Below are positions 54,830 through 64,000 of a stretch of 64,000 nt of DNA, piece by piece. Below the pieces are notes generated by a model, which saw only the letters and a program-made list of their open reading frames with translations, searched no databases and was not told the origin of the DNA. The position numbers and the translations under genes are program-made. The number at the start of each line of letters is the position of its first letter. Positions within the stretch are counted from its first letter, which is position 1. Origin of the DNA: Neoceratodus forsteri (lineage: Eukaryota > Chordata > Ceratodontiformes > Ceratodontidae); NCBI GenBank assembly GCA_016271365.2, contig JADMNL010000023.1, forward strand, positions 605,526,501 through 605,590,500, in the 5' to 3' direction.

Positions 54830-54935
54830 CTGTACATGACAGTGTAACAGGGATTAATGTAAGGCTGTTAGAATCCTAACAGCCAATCAGATTGCAGAAT
54901 TTCTGAGAACCTTTTTATGACTATGGGTGTAGCCC
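54830..54935. repeat. Hairpin with CCAATCAGAT motif (possible right end of a module)
   Basis: GGCTGTTAGAATCCTAACAGCC is a perfect hairpin (given here as GGCTGTTAG and CTAACAGCC around AATC), followed by AATCAGATTGCAGAATTTCT. The same arrangement, hairpin then AATCAGATAGCTGGATTTTCT, occurs at 38437-38498. It may be the right end of an element whose left end is 54478-54607. Confidence 0.6.
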
Positions 54936-55733
54936 AGCAGGCATTTTGCATTCAGAAAAGGGCTGATGTCATTTTTGCTACCAAACAACATGATAGAGTG
55001 TTAAAAATAGATTCCTTCCCTGAAACCTCATTACTACACTTCCTGTGTGTGTATAGGAAGCTGTAGAGCACTATTTTTCCATCTGACTTGAGGAGTTAAT
55101 TGAGCCCACAGAAAGTTAACTTATTATCTTCTGGCAGTCATTCTGTGTCAGATTACCAATGGATAGTACAGACATCATAGAAAGCTATTGGAAGTAGAAT
55201 GGGTTAAACACTTCCTGGAGCTTTCTGCATAACAGATAAGCTCTGCTGTTTCCCTAAGTCCCTATGAACACCTCATTAAGCCATTTGACCCCACATACCT
55301 AAGAGCAGTCATTCTGCTACTTTGCAGGACATTCAAAAGCAAGAATCCCAGTGTTGCCTGTTTTCAAATAATACACCAACTTCATTTTCTCAGGCAGGCA
55401 GTTCTGGGCTACTGTTTATATTCTACTGAATGTTCTTAACCTGCAGTTTGTGACTATAGGTGTTTACAACTGAATGATATTAACCAAATTTGCTTCACTT
55501 GCAAATAGGTAGGCATGTGTGTATCTAATTATTGTTTGACTTAGGTTACACATAGCATCTGATCAGTTCATGGCATGCTGTATTGTTATTAAATTAATTA
55601 ATAAATGGGGCTTTTTTTTCATTTGCAAATACATTTTTCCTGACCATGGATATACTAAAACAAAAATTTCTTAACAAAACATTTAAAAATAAAGAGTTTA
55701 ACATTCATTTAGTTGATGTGGTGTAAAGAGCTG
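54936..55733. other. Unassigned sequence
   Basis: About 800 bp with no coding similarity or obvious repeat. Confidence 0.35.
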
Positions 55734-56342
55734 CTCATAGAAACATAGAAACATAGAATTTGATGGCAGATAAGGACCGCTTGGCCTACCTAGTCTGCCC
55801 ATTTTCCTACCTAACAGATATGCTGCAGATCCTAGTTAACCAACAGCTTACTTCTCCTACTCCCCACTAGGACTGCCTTATGTCTGTCCCATGCATTCTT
55901 GAATTCCCCCACTGTTCTTGACTCCACGACCTCCTCAGGGAGGCTGTTCTATGCATCCACAACCCTGTCCATGAAAAAATACTTCCTCACATTACCTCTG
56001 AGCTATCCCCCCTCTATCTTCAAATCGTGCCCCCTTGTTCTTGCTCATCTCTTTTTCTGAAAGATGCTACCCTCTTGGACTTTGTTAATTCCCTTGAGGT
56101 ACTTGAAAGTTTCTATCATGTCCCCTCTCTCCATTCTTTCCTCAAGGGTATGCATATTAAGCTCCTTTAGTCTTTCTTCGTATGTCTTCTGGTGCAGACC
56201 CTGCACCATTTTAGTTGCCCTCCTCTGGACAGCCTCCACTCTGTCTATGTCTTTGCAGAGATGGGGTCTCCAGAACTGCACACAGTACTCCAGATGGGGT
56301 CTCACTAACTGTTTGTACAGAGGGATAACAATAGAAGCATAG
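55734..56342 (-). mobile_element. CR1 LINE 3-prime fragment, TTCTATG-type
   Basis: Reverse strand from about 56342: SIVIPLYKQLVRPHLEYC, VQFWRPHLCKDIDRVEAVQR, RATKMVQGLHQKTYEERLK and RGDMIETFKYLKGINKVQEG. After a frameshift the C-terminal RVVDAWIEQPP-like and VEFKNAWDRHK-like blocks follow to the end, which is a run of TTCTATG units (CATAGAA repeats at 55737-55760 on the plus strand). It starts exactly where the next CR1 ends, so the next copy may have inserted into it. Confidence 0.85.
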
Positions 56343-56445
56343 AAACATAGAAGCTGACAGTAGATAAGGACCACAAGGCCCATCCAGTCTGCCCATTTAT
56401 TTTTCTACCTTATGAATGTACCATCGGCATTTGTCTGTCAATGGC

Positions 56446-58195
56446 CTATCTATTCATACTTATCTGTATTGCTCCCTTATGCCTATGCCATGCCTGATTG
56501 AAATCCTGCACTGTATTCATATCCACCACTTCCTGAGGTAGGCCATTCCATGCATCCACCACCCTTTCTGTGAAAAAGAACTTCCTCACAATACCCCTTA
56601 ATCGTCCTCCCTCTAATCTCATGCCCTGTCCTCTTGTTCTGCTATTTTTCTTATATTGAAACATATTAGACTCTTTCACTTTGTTAATGCCCGTAAGGCA
56701 TTTCAATGTTTCAATCATATCACCCCTCTCCCTCCTTTGCTCCAGGATATACATATTGAGTTCCATTAATCTGTCCTCATATGTTTTCTGATGCAGTCCC
56801 TGCACCATTTTTGTTGCCCTTCTTTGGACTGCCTCAATTTGGTTAATGTCCTTGTGATGGTGTGGCCTCCAGTACTGCATGCAGTACTGCAGATGGGGCA
56901 TAGCCAGTGTCTTGTAAAGAGGGATTATTACCTCCCTCTTATGACTTGTGATATCCCTACTAATACACCCCAACATCACCCTAACCTTACCTACAGCTTT
57001 AGTGGTCTGCTTGGATGATTTCAGGTCATCTGTGATGATGATGCCCAAGTCTCTTTCTTCCCTTGTGACTGCCAGCAACTCCCCTCCCAACCTATAGGTG
57101 GCTTCAGGGTTTCTCTTCTCTATGTGCATGATCTTGCACTTCTTTGCTTTGAACCACAGTTGCCAGTCTTCTGACCATTTTGCTAGTTTATCCATATCTC
57201 TTCTCATTCTGCCCACCCCATCTGGATCATCTACTCTGTTGCAGATCTTGGTGTCATCTGCAAACAGACAAACCTTACCCTCCAGTCCATCTGCAATGTC
57301 ACTGATGAAGATATTGAAGAGGACTGGCCCAGGACTGATCCCTGAGGTACCCCACGTGTGACTTGCATCTCTTCTGACCATATACCGTTTACCACAATTC
57401 TCTGTTTTTAGCCCATCAACCAGTTTGCCACCCAGTTGACCAACTTCTGACCCTCCCCAAGCCTACCCAATTTATTAATCAATCTTCTGTGTGGAACAGT
57501 ATTGAAAGCTTTGCTGAAGTCAAGGTAGGTGACATCAGCTGCTCCCCCTTGGTCCACCACTCTGGTTACCCAGTCAAAGAAATATATGAGATTAGTTTGA
57601 CAGGACCTTCGTATTGTAAACCCATGCTGTCTTGGATCCTGTGCTCCTATGGATTCCATGTGTTGCACTATCCTTTCCTTAAGGAGTGCCTCCATAATCT
57701 TGTCCACTACTGCAGTAAGACTGACTGGTCTGTAACTCCCTGTCTCCTCCCTGCTACCACTCTTGTGCAGTGGGATCACATGCACCCTTCTCCAGTCTTC
57801 TGGGACCTCTCCTGTGCTCAGAATCTCACTAAACCATTCTAATAATGGCTCTGCTAGTTCCACCCATAGCTCTCTTAGTACCCTGTGATGTATGTCATCA
57901 GGTCCCATTGCCTTGTCCACCCTGAGCTTATTGAGCTCTTGTAGGACCCTTTCTTTTGTGAAGGGACTAGTGCACACCTCCTTCCCTCCCCCCCATGCCC
58001 ATGGTGGTGAGCTGTGATCCCTGCCCTACCTTCTCCTCAGTAAATACTGAACAGAAGTATCTATTTAGGATAGATGCTTTTACTTGGTCCTCCTCCTCAC
58101 ATGTCCCCTTATCCCCTTTGGTCTTAGCAATACCCCCTCTGGACTTTCTCCTTTCACTGATGTATCTATAAAAAGTCTTGTCACCTTCTTTTACT
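56446..58195 (-). pseudogene. CR1 reverse transcriptase and C-terminus (interrupted host copy)
   Basis: Frame 57977-57408 carries LQELNKLRVDKAMGPDDIHH, VPEDWRRVHVIPLHKSGSRE, SYRPVSLTAVVDKIMEALL, DPRQHGFTIRRSCQTNLIYF, VTYLDFSKAFNTVPHRRLIN and NWVANWLMG, then a stop. The 311-residue frame 57381-56446 continues SPGPVLFNIFISDIADGLEG, VCLFADDTKICNRVDD (FADD intact at 57264-57253), EDWQLWFKAKKCKIMH, RDLGIIITDDLKSSK, VQRRATKMVQGLHQKTYEDR and FTERVVDAWNGLPQEVV. The catalytic Asp pair survives, so one stop and one frameshift are the main lesions. Confidence 0.9.
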
Positions 58196-58200
58196 GTTGT

Positions 58201-58664
58201 TAGGGGGTATAACTGGGGGAGGGAGGGGAAAGGGAGGTAAGGTGCCTGCCTGGTGCCATGGCATGGAGGGAATCCTCCGGATCATGGGAGCAGCTACAAG
58301 GGGGAGTGAGCTGGATGTCATTCTCCACTTACGGACAAATGACCTGGCTGAGAATGGGATAAGAGCAGTGCAACATGAGTTTTTGGAGTTGGGGATTGGC
58401 CTTAGACAAGTAGCCCACACAGTAGCTTTCTTGGAAGCGCTACCTGTTTATGCCATGGATGAGGCTAGGGTACTCTGCACCATGGAATTCAATGAATGGT
58501 TGAAAAACTGGTGCAGAGCTCAGGGATTTGGCTTCATTGGGGACTGGGGCTCAACCTGGAGGGATGCAGGCCTATACAGGTGCGATGGTCTGCATCTATC
58601 CAGGAGGGGAACCAGGATCCTATGTGATAGGTTTAAATGCTTCATTGGCAAGCATTTAAACTAG
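58201..58664 (+). pseudogene. CR1 ORF1 SGNH-hydrolase domain (inserted copy)
   Basis: The frame to 58664 encodes ELDVILHLRTNDLAENGIRA (block III, with RTND instead of GTND), TVAFLEALPVYAMDEAR, WLKNWCRAQGFGFIGDWGS and LYRCDGLHLSRRGTRIL, whose D-G-L-H supplies the block V Asp and His. The C-terminus FKCFIGKHLN is the normal end of CR1 ORF1. Block I with the GDS serine is missing because of 5-prime truncation. The Gly to Arg change in block III would also affect the oxyanion site. Confidence 0.8.
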
Positions 58665-58839
58665 CCAAGGGGAGGAACTGAAAAGGAGAAGGGAAATCCT
58701 ATCCCCACCAAATCAGGGTAGTTAGTGAGGTAAACACCAAGATAGAGCAGTCGATAGGGAGATGGGCAAGGGTAAATGGAGAAAAAGACAAAAGCAGTAA
58801 GGACAGGGATGGGGCAAAAAGAAATAAAGCCATAAAAAA

Positions 58840-59770
58840 ATGGAGGGTAATGAGTGCCAATGCCCATAGTCTAGGTAAAAAGCTCCCCGAAATGGTGGCC
58901 TTGATGGAAGAGGCATGCCTGGATGTCATGGCAGTCACAGAAACATGGTACACAGAGAACCAGGACTGGGATGTCAACATACCAGAGTACACAATCTACA
59001 GGAGGGATAGAGAGGGAAGAAGAGGAGGAGGAGGAGGAGTAGCTCTCTATGTAAGGGAAGGGATCAAAGCAACATAACTAAAGCATAAACAGGGAGGGGA
59101 GGAGAGGAGGCACTGTGGGTCACCCAGGAGACTGGAAATGGCTCCACAATCTGCACAGGGGTTGTATACAGACCCCCATCTCAGGGGGAGGAAATGGACA
59201 AGGAAATGATAGAAGGCATCCTTGGGATGGCAGAGAAAGGAGAGATATTGCTGATGGGGGACCTGAATATGCCAGATGTTAACTGGAGTACCTTTGCTGC
59301 AGCCACATCCAAGAGCAGGGCCATTCTCGATGCCCTACAGGGGGCATGCCTCAGACAGCTAGTTTTGGAACCCACTCAGGAGGTAGCAATCTTAGAACTG
59401 GTACTCTCAAATGAGGACAGAGAGAGAATCTCCAATCTTGAAGTGGGTAGCCATCTGGGAACAAGTGACCACCAAACAGTGTGGTTCACGATAAACTTAG
59501 ATATAGAGTCAAGCCACACAAAAGTGAAGCTACTGGACTTCAGGAGGGCTGATTTTGTCAAAATGGGAGAGTGCCTCAGGAAAGCAATAGCAAACAGGCG
59601 AGAAGGTGGGGTGGAGCAACAATGGAGAAACATCAAAACTACCATCACAGAGGCATCAAGCCTTTGTGCAAAGCAAATAAACAAATCAAAATGAAAGAAA
59701 AAAACACTATGGTTCTCAAAAGAAGTGGCGGGGAAGGTAAAGGAGAAAAAGATAGCATTCAGGAAGTATA
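58840..59770 (+). pseudogene. CR1 ORF2 endonuclease (inserted copy)
   Basis: Starts with WRVMSANAHSLGKKLPEMVALM (NAHSL for NARSL), CLDVMAVTETWYTENQDWDVN, YTIYRRDREGRRGGGGGVAL and YVREGIKA in the frame 58850-59077. After a frameshift, 59194-59694 gives ILLMGDLNMPDVNWSTFAAA (GDLN, close to consensus GDFN), AILELVLSNEDRERI, VGSHLGTSDHQTVWFTINLD (catalytic SDH kept) and SHTKVKLLDFRRADFVKM. The stop after INKSK ends the frame at 59692. Endonuclease and linker order are normal. Confidence 0.85.
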
Positions 59771-60036
59771 AGGAAACACATAAAGAGCATGACAGATAAC
59801 TGTACCAGTTAAGGCAGAAGGAAGCAGGGAAGGCAGTCCGAATAGCAAAGGCCCAAACTGAGGAAAAGATAGCCAACTCAGTTAAGAAGGGGGATCAAAC
59901 CTTTTATAGGTACATTAGGGAGCAAAAAAAGACTAAGGCAGGGATACTGAGGCTGAATAAAGAGGAAGGTAGTTGGGCAGACAGCGACAGTGAAAAAGCA
60001 GGGAAACTGAACAAATACTTCTGCTCAGTATTCACA

Positions 60037-61602
60037 ATGGAAAAGCAGGGAGAGATACCTAATCCAGTCAATAGAAGCACTCTGTATAGGGGGGTTGATA
60101 TTAGTCCTTTCACAGAAGAAATGGTTCTGAAAGAACTCTTAAAACTGAAGGTGGATAAAGCAATGGGGCCTGATGGGATTTACCCCAGAATTCTAAAAGA
60201 ACTAAGGGAAGACCTAGTAACACCACTGACTACCCTTTTTAATAAATCATGGGAGGATGGTGTGGTACCTGAGGACAGGAGGAGGGTTGATGTGATTCCC
60301 CTTCACAAAAGTAGGAGCAAGACAGAGGCAGGAAACTACAGACCTGTCAGTTTGACCTCAGTAGTAGGGAAAATGATGGAATCACTTCTGAAGGAAAGAA
60401 TTGTTGAGTACCTAGAGGCCAGTGGGGCACAGGACCCAAGGCAGCATGGATTCACAGCAGGAAGGTCATGTCAGACAAATCTAATTGATTTCTTTGACTG
60501 AGTGACCAAAGTAGTATACCAGGGAGGGGATGTTGACATGGCCTACCTAGACTTTTAGCAAGGCATTTGACACAGTCCCACACAAAAGATTAATAAACAA
60601 ATTAGCCAGCCTGGGAGTGGGTCCCAGGGTGGTAGCCTGGGTAAAACACTGGCTGGACAACAGGACACAGCGGGTAATAGTAAATGGAGTCCACAGTGAA
60701 GAAAGGGGGTTTACTAGTGGGGTACCACAGGGTTCAGTACTGTGGCTGGTCCTTTTTAATGTCTTTATAAGTGACATTACAGAGGGACTGGAAGGGAAAA
60801 TATGTATCTTTGCAGATGATCTGCAAGGTGGGGTGAAAAGGATGAAAAGGGACTTAGCAAGGTTGGAAGAATGGTCAAATGTATGGCAGCTTAGATTCAG
60901 TGCAAAGAAGTGCAAAGTAATGCACATGGGAAACAAAAACCCAGGGGAAGAGTACACAATGGGGGTTGAGATACTGACAACAACAAAAATGGAAAGGGAC
61001 CTGGGGTAGTCATATCAGATGACCTAAAGGTGGGTCAGCAATGTGAGAAGGCAGTAAGGAGGGCTGGGGGGATACTGGGATGCATAGGGAGAGGCATCAC
61101 CAGTAGAAAACAGGAAGTTGTTGGCCCTCTGTACAGACAGTTGGTAAGACCACATCTGGAATACTGTGTACAGTTCTGAAGACCCCATCTCCATAAAGAC
61201 ATAAACAGGGTGTAGGCTGTCCAGAGGAGGGCAACCAAAATGGTGCAGGGTCTGCACCAGAAGACATATGAAGAAAGGCTAAAGGAGCTTAATATGTATA
61301 GCCTCAAGGAAAGGAGGGAGAGGGAGGACATGATAAAAACTTTCAAATACCTCATAGGAATCAACAAAGTCCAAGAGGGTAGCATCTTTCAGAAAAAGAG
61401 ATGTGCAAGGACAAGGGGGCACAATTTGAAGACAGAGGAAGGATGGCTCACAGGTACTGTGAGGAAGTATTTCTTCACAGAGAGGGTTGTAGATGCATGG
61501 AATGGCCTTCCTGAGGAGGTCGTAGAGTCAAAAACAGTGGGGGAATTCAAGAATACATGGGACAGACATAAGACAATTCTAATGGGGGGTAGGAGGAAGT
61601 AG
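60037..61602 (+). pseudogene. CR1 ORF2 reverse transcriptase and C-terminus (inserted copy)
   Basis: Frame 60037-60501: MVLKELLKLKVDKAMGPDGI, VPEDRRRVDVIPLHKSRSKT, NYRPVSLTSVVGKMMESLLK and DPRQHGFTAGRSCQTNLIDF, then a stop. A frameshift follows near 60555 in DMAYLDF-SKAF. Frame 60617-61009: WVKHWLDNRTQRVIVNGVHS, TSGVPQGSVLWLVLFNVFIS and ICIFADDLQGGVKRM. Ten residues after FADD are missing compared with the host copy (FADDTKICNRVDDPDGVGRM), so a small in-frame deletion has hit the catalytic loop. Frame 61240-61602 closes with MVQGLHQKTYEERLKELNMY, FKYLIGINKVQEGSIF and FFTERVVDAWNGLPEEVV. Confidence 0.9.
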
Positions 61603-61710
61603 GCTGTTGGTTAACTAGGATCTGCAGCTGATCTGTTAGGTAGGGAAATGGGCAGACTAGGTGGGCCAAGCGGTCCTTATCTGGCATCAAATTCTATGTT
61701 TCTATGTTCG

Positions 61711-62818
61711 TGCTAGTGTTTCCTCAGTTTGGGCCTTTCCCTGCCTTACTGCCTTCCCTGCTTCCCTTAGGGAAGTTTGGTATGCCTCCCTATCTTCATC
61801 CTGCTGCGTTCCCTTATATTTCCTGAAGGCCAGCCTTTTGGCTCTGACCTTTTCTGCTACTGTTTTTGAGAACCAAAGTGGTTTCCTTCTTCTTTTGCAC
61901 TTCCTTTTCTCTCTAACACAATAGGATGTTGCTTCAAGTACTGTGTCTTTAATACTTGCCCACTTTGCCTGTACCCCCACACCTGTATTTCTTCTTGCCA
62001 GGGCTAGCTTAACTATGTTGGCCATTTTATCACAGTCAGCTCCTCTGAAGTCCCATATTTTTGCCTTGGAATGCGATGATTTAGTTCTAGTGACCAAACT
62101 GAACCATAGCACGTGATGGTCACTGGCCCCCAGGTGATTTTCTACCTGGAGATCTGTGATCCTTTCCCTGTTAGTCAGTACTAGATCTAGGATAGCCCTG
62201 TCTCTTGTGGGTTGTTGTACCAGTTGTTTGAGGCCCTCCCACTGCAGGGAATCCACTCTATGTCTATTTCTGGCAGATGTTCCTGCTGGTATTGATCAAT
62301 CTGTATCTGGCATGTTGAAGTCTCCCATTATCAGAACCTCCCCCTTAGCTGTCCTGTTTTGTATATCTTCTAACAGTAATGTGTCTATGTCCTCCCCCTG
62401 GTTTGGAGGCCTGTAGACAACGCCAGTTCGTATGGATGTCCCATTTCCTGTTTCCAGGGTGACCCACAGTTCTTCTGGCTCCTTATGTGTATTCTGAATT
62501 TCTGTAGCTTTGATATTTTCATTGACATAAAGGTCCACTCTACCCCTCCCCCCTTTTTGCACCTCGGTCCCTTCTGAACAGTACATAGCCGGGTACTGAA
62601 GTCTCCCAAGTGTGGTTACAAGTGAACCATATCTCGCTAATGGCTACTGTGTCCAGTTTAGCCTCTGTCATTATTGTCTGCAGGTCTGGGATCTTGTTTC
62701 CCAGACTGCGAGCATTTGTGTACATCATTTTCCACTGGCCAGATGTTGGTGTGTTGGTTGTTGGGCAAGGTCTGGCGTTTCCCCTGTGCATCGTATGGGG
62801 AGCCGGGCCTTTTTCCAT
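61711..62818 (-). pseudogene. CR1 ORF2 endonuclease and linker (interrupted host copy)
   Basis: Frame 62818-62540 has WKMMYTNARSLGNKIPDLQT, KLDTVAISEIWFTCNHTWET (SEIW for TETW, keeping Glu) and PGYVLFRRDRGAKRGEG. Frame 62586-62296 adds GRVDLYVNENIKA, EELWVTLETGNGTSIRTGVV, YRPPNQGEDIDTLL and EVLIMGDFNMPDTD with GDFN intact. Frame 62256-61702 gives RDRAILDLVLTNRERITDLQ, NHLGASDHHVLWFSLV (SDHH intact), KAKIWDFRGADCDKMANIV and a basic linker with KRRRKPLWFSKTVAEKVRAK and KAQTEETLA. It stops where the other CR1 is inserted. Confidence 0.9.
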
Positions 62819-63154
62819 ACCTGGTGATGCAAATGCACTACAAACATGCTGAACTCCTGTTTGATCACTAGCTGAAGGGGAAGGGGTGTTCTTCCCATTC
62901 GACGTATGGGGTGCTGCACCCCTCTCCCCATTTGCTAGTTTAAATATTCTGTAAAGACATCAAACTTCTGCCCCAATGCACTGACTACCTCCTTAGTCAG
63001 ATGCGGTCCATCAAATTTAAAGAACTTTCGCTCCCAAAACTCTTGCCAGTTACCTACAACTTTGTGTCCTTTTTTCCTGGCACCAGCCCTTCAGCCACAT
63101 GTTTAGCTCCCTTATCTCCCCTTCTCTGACCTTCCGTCCATCTGCCCCCCTCTC

Positions 63155-63433
63155 CTAGACTGGCAGGATCTCAGAGAAGGAGATGCCAGATGAAATGGAT
63201 GATAGTTTGTCACCCAGCCTGGTCAGGTGTTCCTTGGTCTCCACAACTGACTGGCTGGTGAGATCGTTAGTCCCTATGTGTACTAGTACATCGATGTTTT
63301 CTCCTGCTTCCTGTACAATTTTAGCAATGTAGTCAGAGTCTCTCCACACTGATGTACCTGGGAGATATCTGACCTTTACCCCTGGCTGAAGATAGGTCTC
63401 AACTCCTCGAATCATGGAGTCTCCTATGATCAA
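63155..63433 (-). pseudogene. CR1 ORF1 SGNH-hydrolase domain (interrupted host copy)
   Basis: Frame 63433-63155 opens with MIIGDSMIRGVETYL (block I with the GDS serine), PGVKVRYLPGTSVWRDSDYI (Gly block), IDVLVHIGTNDLTSQSVVET (block III GTND) and GISFSEILPV. The continuation to the block V Asp-His lies in another frame around 63000-63060 (ERKFFKFDGPHLTKE-like). This is the most complete SGNH domain in the window, with Ser, Gly and Asn positions intact. The 5-prime side links to the zinc-finger part of ORF1 through one frameshift near 63480. Confidence 0.8.
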
Positions 63434-63479
63434 AAGTGCTTTGGATTTCCTTTTTGCTTTTTTTATTTTGATTCCTGTT

Positions 63480-63906
63480 TTAGGCGAGTTTTGTTGTGCT
63501 AGCTCCTGTTCTGCAGAGTCCTGCTCTGCAGTGTCCTCTGCCCCTTTGATTTCGGAGATAGAGGCAGATTCCTGTTTGTAGTTTTTGTATGGTTTGTGGA
63601 GGTGATATGTTGGAGAACATCGAGTGATGGGGCACTCGATTTGCCTCTCCTAACCACCTGCCAACCTCCCGGACCAACTACCCTCTTTGGTCGAGGTGCT
63701 ACTGTTGGATGTTGGGGAGGTGGCAACCAGTTCTTATAATATATTTCCTCCTGAATATGTGATTTGAGGTGCACAATCTCTACCCATGCTGCCTGGAGCT
63801 GAGCCCTTAGATCTCCAAAGGTCCAACATGTAGGACAGTGTCCTAAATCCTTTATAGCTGCCCTTTGGAAAAGTGTCCCACAGTACCTGCAGTTAATAAC
63901 ATCCAT
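63480..63906 (-). pseudogene. CR1 ORF1 zinc-finger and coiled-coil part
   Basis: A 135-residue frame begins at 63906: MDVINCRYCGTLFQRAAIKD, LGHCPTCWTFGDLRAQLQAA, WVEIVHLKSHIQEE. Cysteines at residues 6, 9, 24 and 27 form CxxC-x14-CxxC. The following 35 residues have heptad-like hydrophobic spacing. A basic, proline-rich segment (PRPKRVVGPGGWQVVRRGK) follows, probably contributing nucleic-acid binding. The same finger spacing in the CR1 at 24398 supports this start codon. The frame drifts into another frame before the SGNH block. Confidence 0.8.
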
Positions 63907-63960
63907 TTCAGATAAGTTGCTGGGTTTATAACCTGGTGAGAGTAATTAGAAGGAGGAAAA

Positions 63961-64000
63961 TGAAAGCGAAAGTTTGATTTTGTGTTTTGTTTGTTTTTGT
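63961..64000. other. Window edge
   Basis: T-rich sequence beyond the visible CR1 5-prime end. The element may continue outside the window. Confidence 0.3.

Larger units (their letters stand above)
58201..61710 (+). mobile_element. CR1 LINE inserted head-on into another CR1
   Basis: A plus-strand CR1, 5-prime truncated within the ORF1 SGNH domain, complete from there to its 3-prime TTCTATG repeats at about 61692-61708. It splits the reverse CR1 linker between codons for LA and TT. No target duplication longer than one base is evident, as is usual for CR1. Broken frames (stop at 60500, frameshift at about 60555, deletion at the RT catalytic site) show it is inactive. Confidence 0.85.
56331..63960 (-). 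mobile_element. Near-full-length reverse CR1, interrupted at 58201-61710
   Basis: Two parts belong to one element. The right part (63960-61711) has ORF1 zinc motif, SGNH domain, endonuclease and the linker as far as KAQTEETLA. The left part (58200-56331) continues with TTVKEGDKTFYRYISER, RT and C-terminus, ending in CATAGAAACATAGAAGC repeats. The homologous, uninterrupted linker in the inserted CR1 reads KAQTEEKIANSVKKGDQTFYRYI, so the join is exact. The total without the insertion is about 4.1 kb. Frames are broken in several places, but domain order is complete. Both this and the inserted copy belong to the TTCTATG-ending subfamily. Confidence 0.85.

Noticed and set aside
58201..58664. A free-standing esterase gene
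   Set aside because: The SGNH domain is followed by CR1 endonuclease and RT in the same orientation, and the block I serine is missing.

Overview
This window looks like a stretch of a large, repeat-dominated, non-mammalian vertebrate genome. CR1 and L2 LINEs are abundant, there is a tRNA-CORE-type SINE, a hAT transposase close to the ZMYM1-like vertebrate clade, and many palindromic DNA elements. A lungfish, amphibian, coelacanth or reptile would fit, but the sequence alone does not let me choose. I recognise no host gene, tRNA, rRNA or CRISPR array. Every convincing coding similarity belongs to a transposable element, and every one carries stops, frameshifts, truncations or mutated catalytic residues, so I report no intact CDS. 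Boundaries were read by eye and are usually good to about 5-30 bases. || Layout. 0.7-1.3 kb: a Ty3/gypsy gag remnant beside a short LTR-like sequence. 1.3-5.1 kb: a forward L1/Tx1-like LINE split by a SINE and a reverse L2 piece. 5.5-9.9 kb: an L2 fragment, a palindrome, microsatellites and reverse LINE fragments. 9.9-14.9 kb: a nearly complete reverse LINE with a 2A-like motif before its endonuclease, broken by a 1.3 kb DNA-transposon-like insertion with a target-site duplication. 15.0-18.6 kb: a mosaic of reverse CR1 and other LINE pieces. 19.3-22.3 kb: a long reverse L2. 22.3-24.2 kb: copy A of a 570 bp dispersed repeat and two minisatellites. 24.2-28.6 kb: a forward CR1 with ORF1, SGNH-esterase, endonuclease and RT. 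29.3-30.3 kb: copy B of the dispersed repeat and a CR1 piece. 31.6-35.5 kb: a forward L2 split by a 1.06 kb fully palindromic element. 36.0-40.2 kb: a cluster of palindromic elements. 40.8-43.8 kb: a reverse CR1. 45.0-47.2 kb: a reverse hAT transposase pseudogene. 47.8-51.2 kb: tandem and duplicated repeats. 51.2-54.9 kb: a nested structure with roughly 500 bp inverted arms around an 800 bp foldback. 55.7-64.0 kb: three CR1 copies, one inserted cleanly into another. || How the parts relate. The CR1 copies fall into two subfamilies with different 3-prime terminal repeats. ORF1 in both has the same CxxC-x14-CxxC finger followed by an SGNH hydrolase domain. Several LINE families and the SINE end in the same kind of hairpin plus A/T-rich tail, as expected if the SINE uses LINE reverse transcriptase. 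The palindromic elements at 33 and 39 kb share a similar centre and probably form one family. The small hairpin modules at 37.4 and 54.5 kb share another design. The most interesting content is this set of self-complementary elements and the record of nested insertions, rather than a functional gene cluster.
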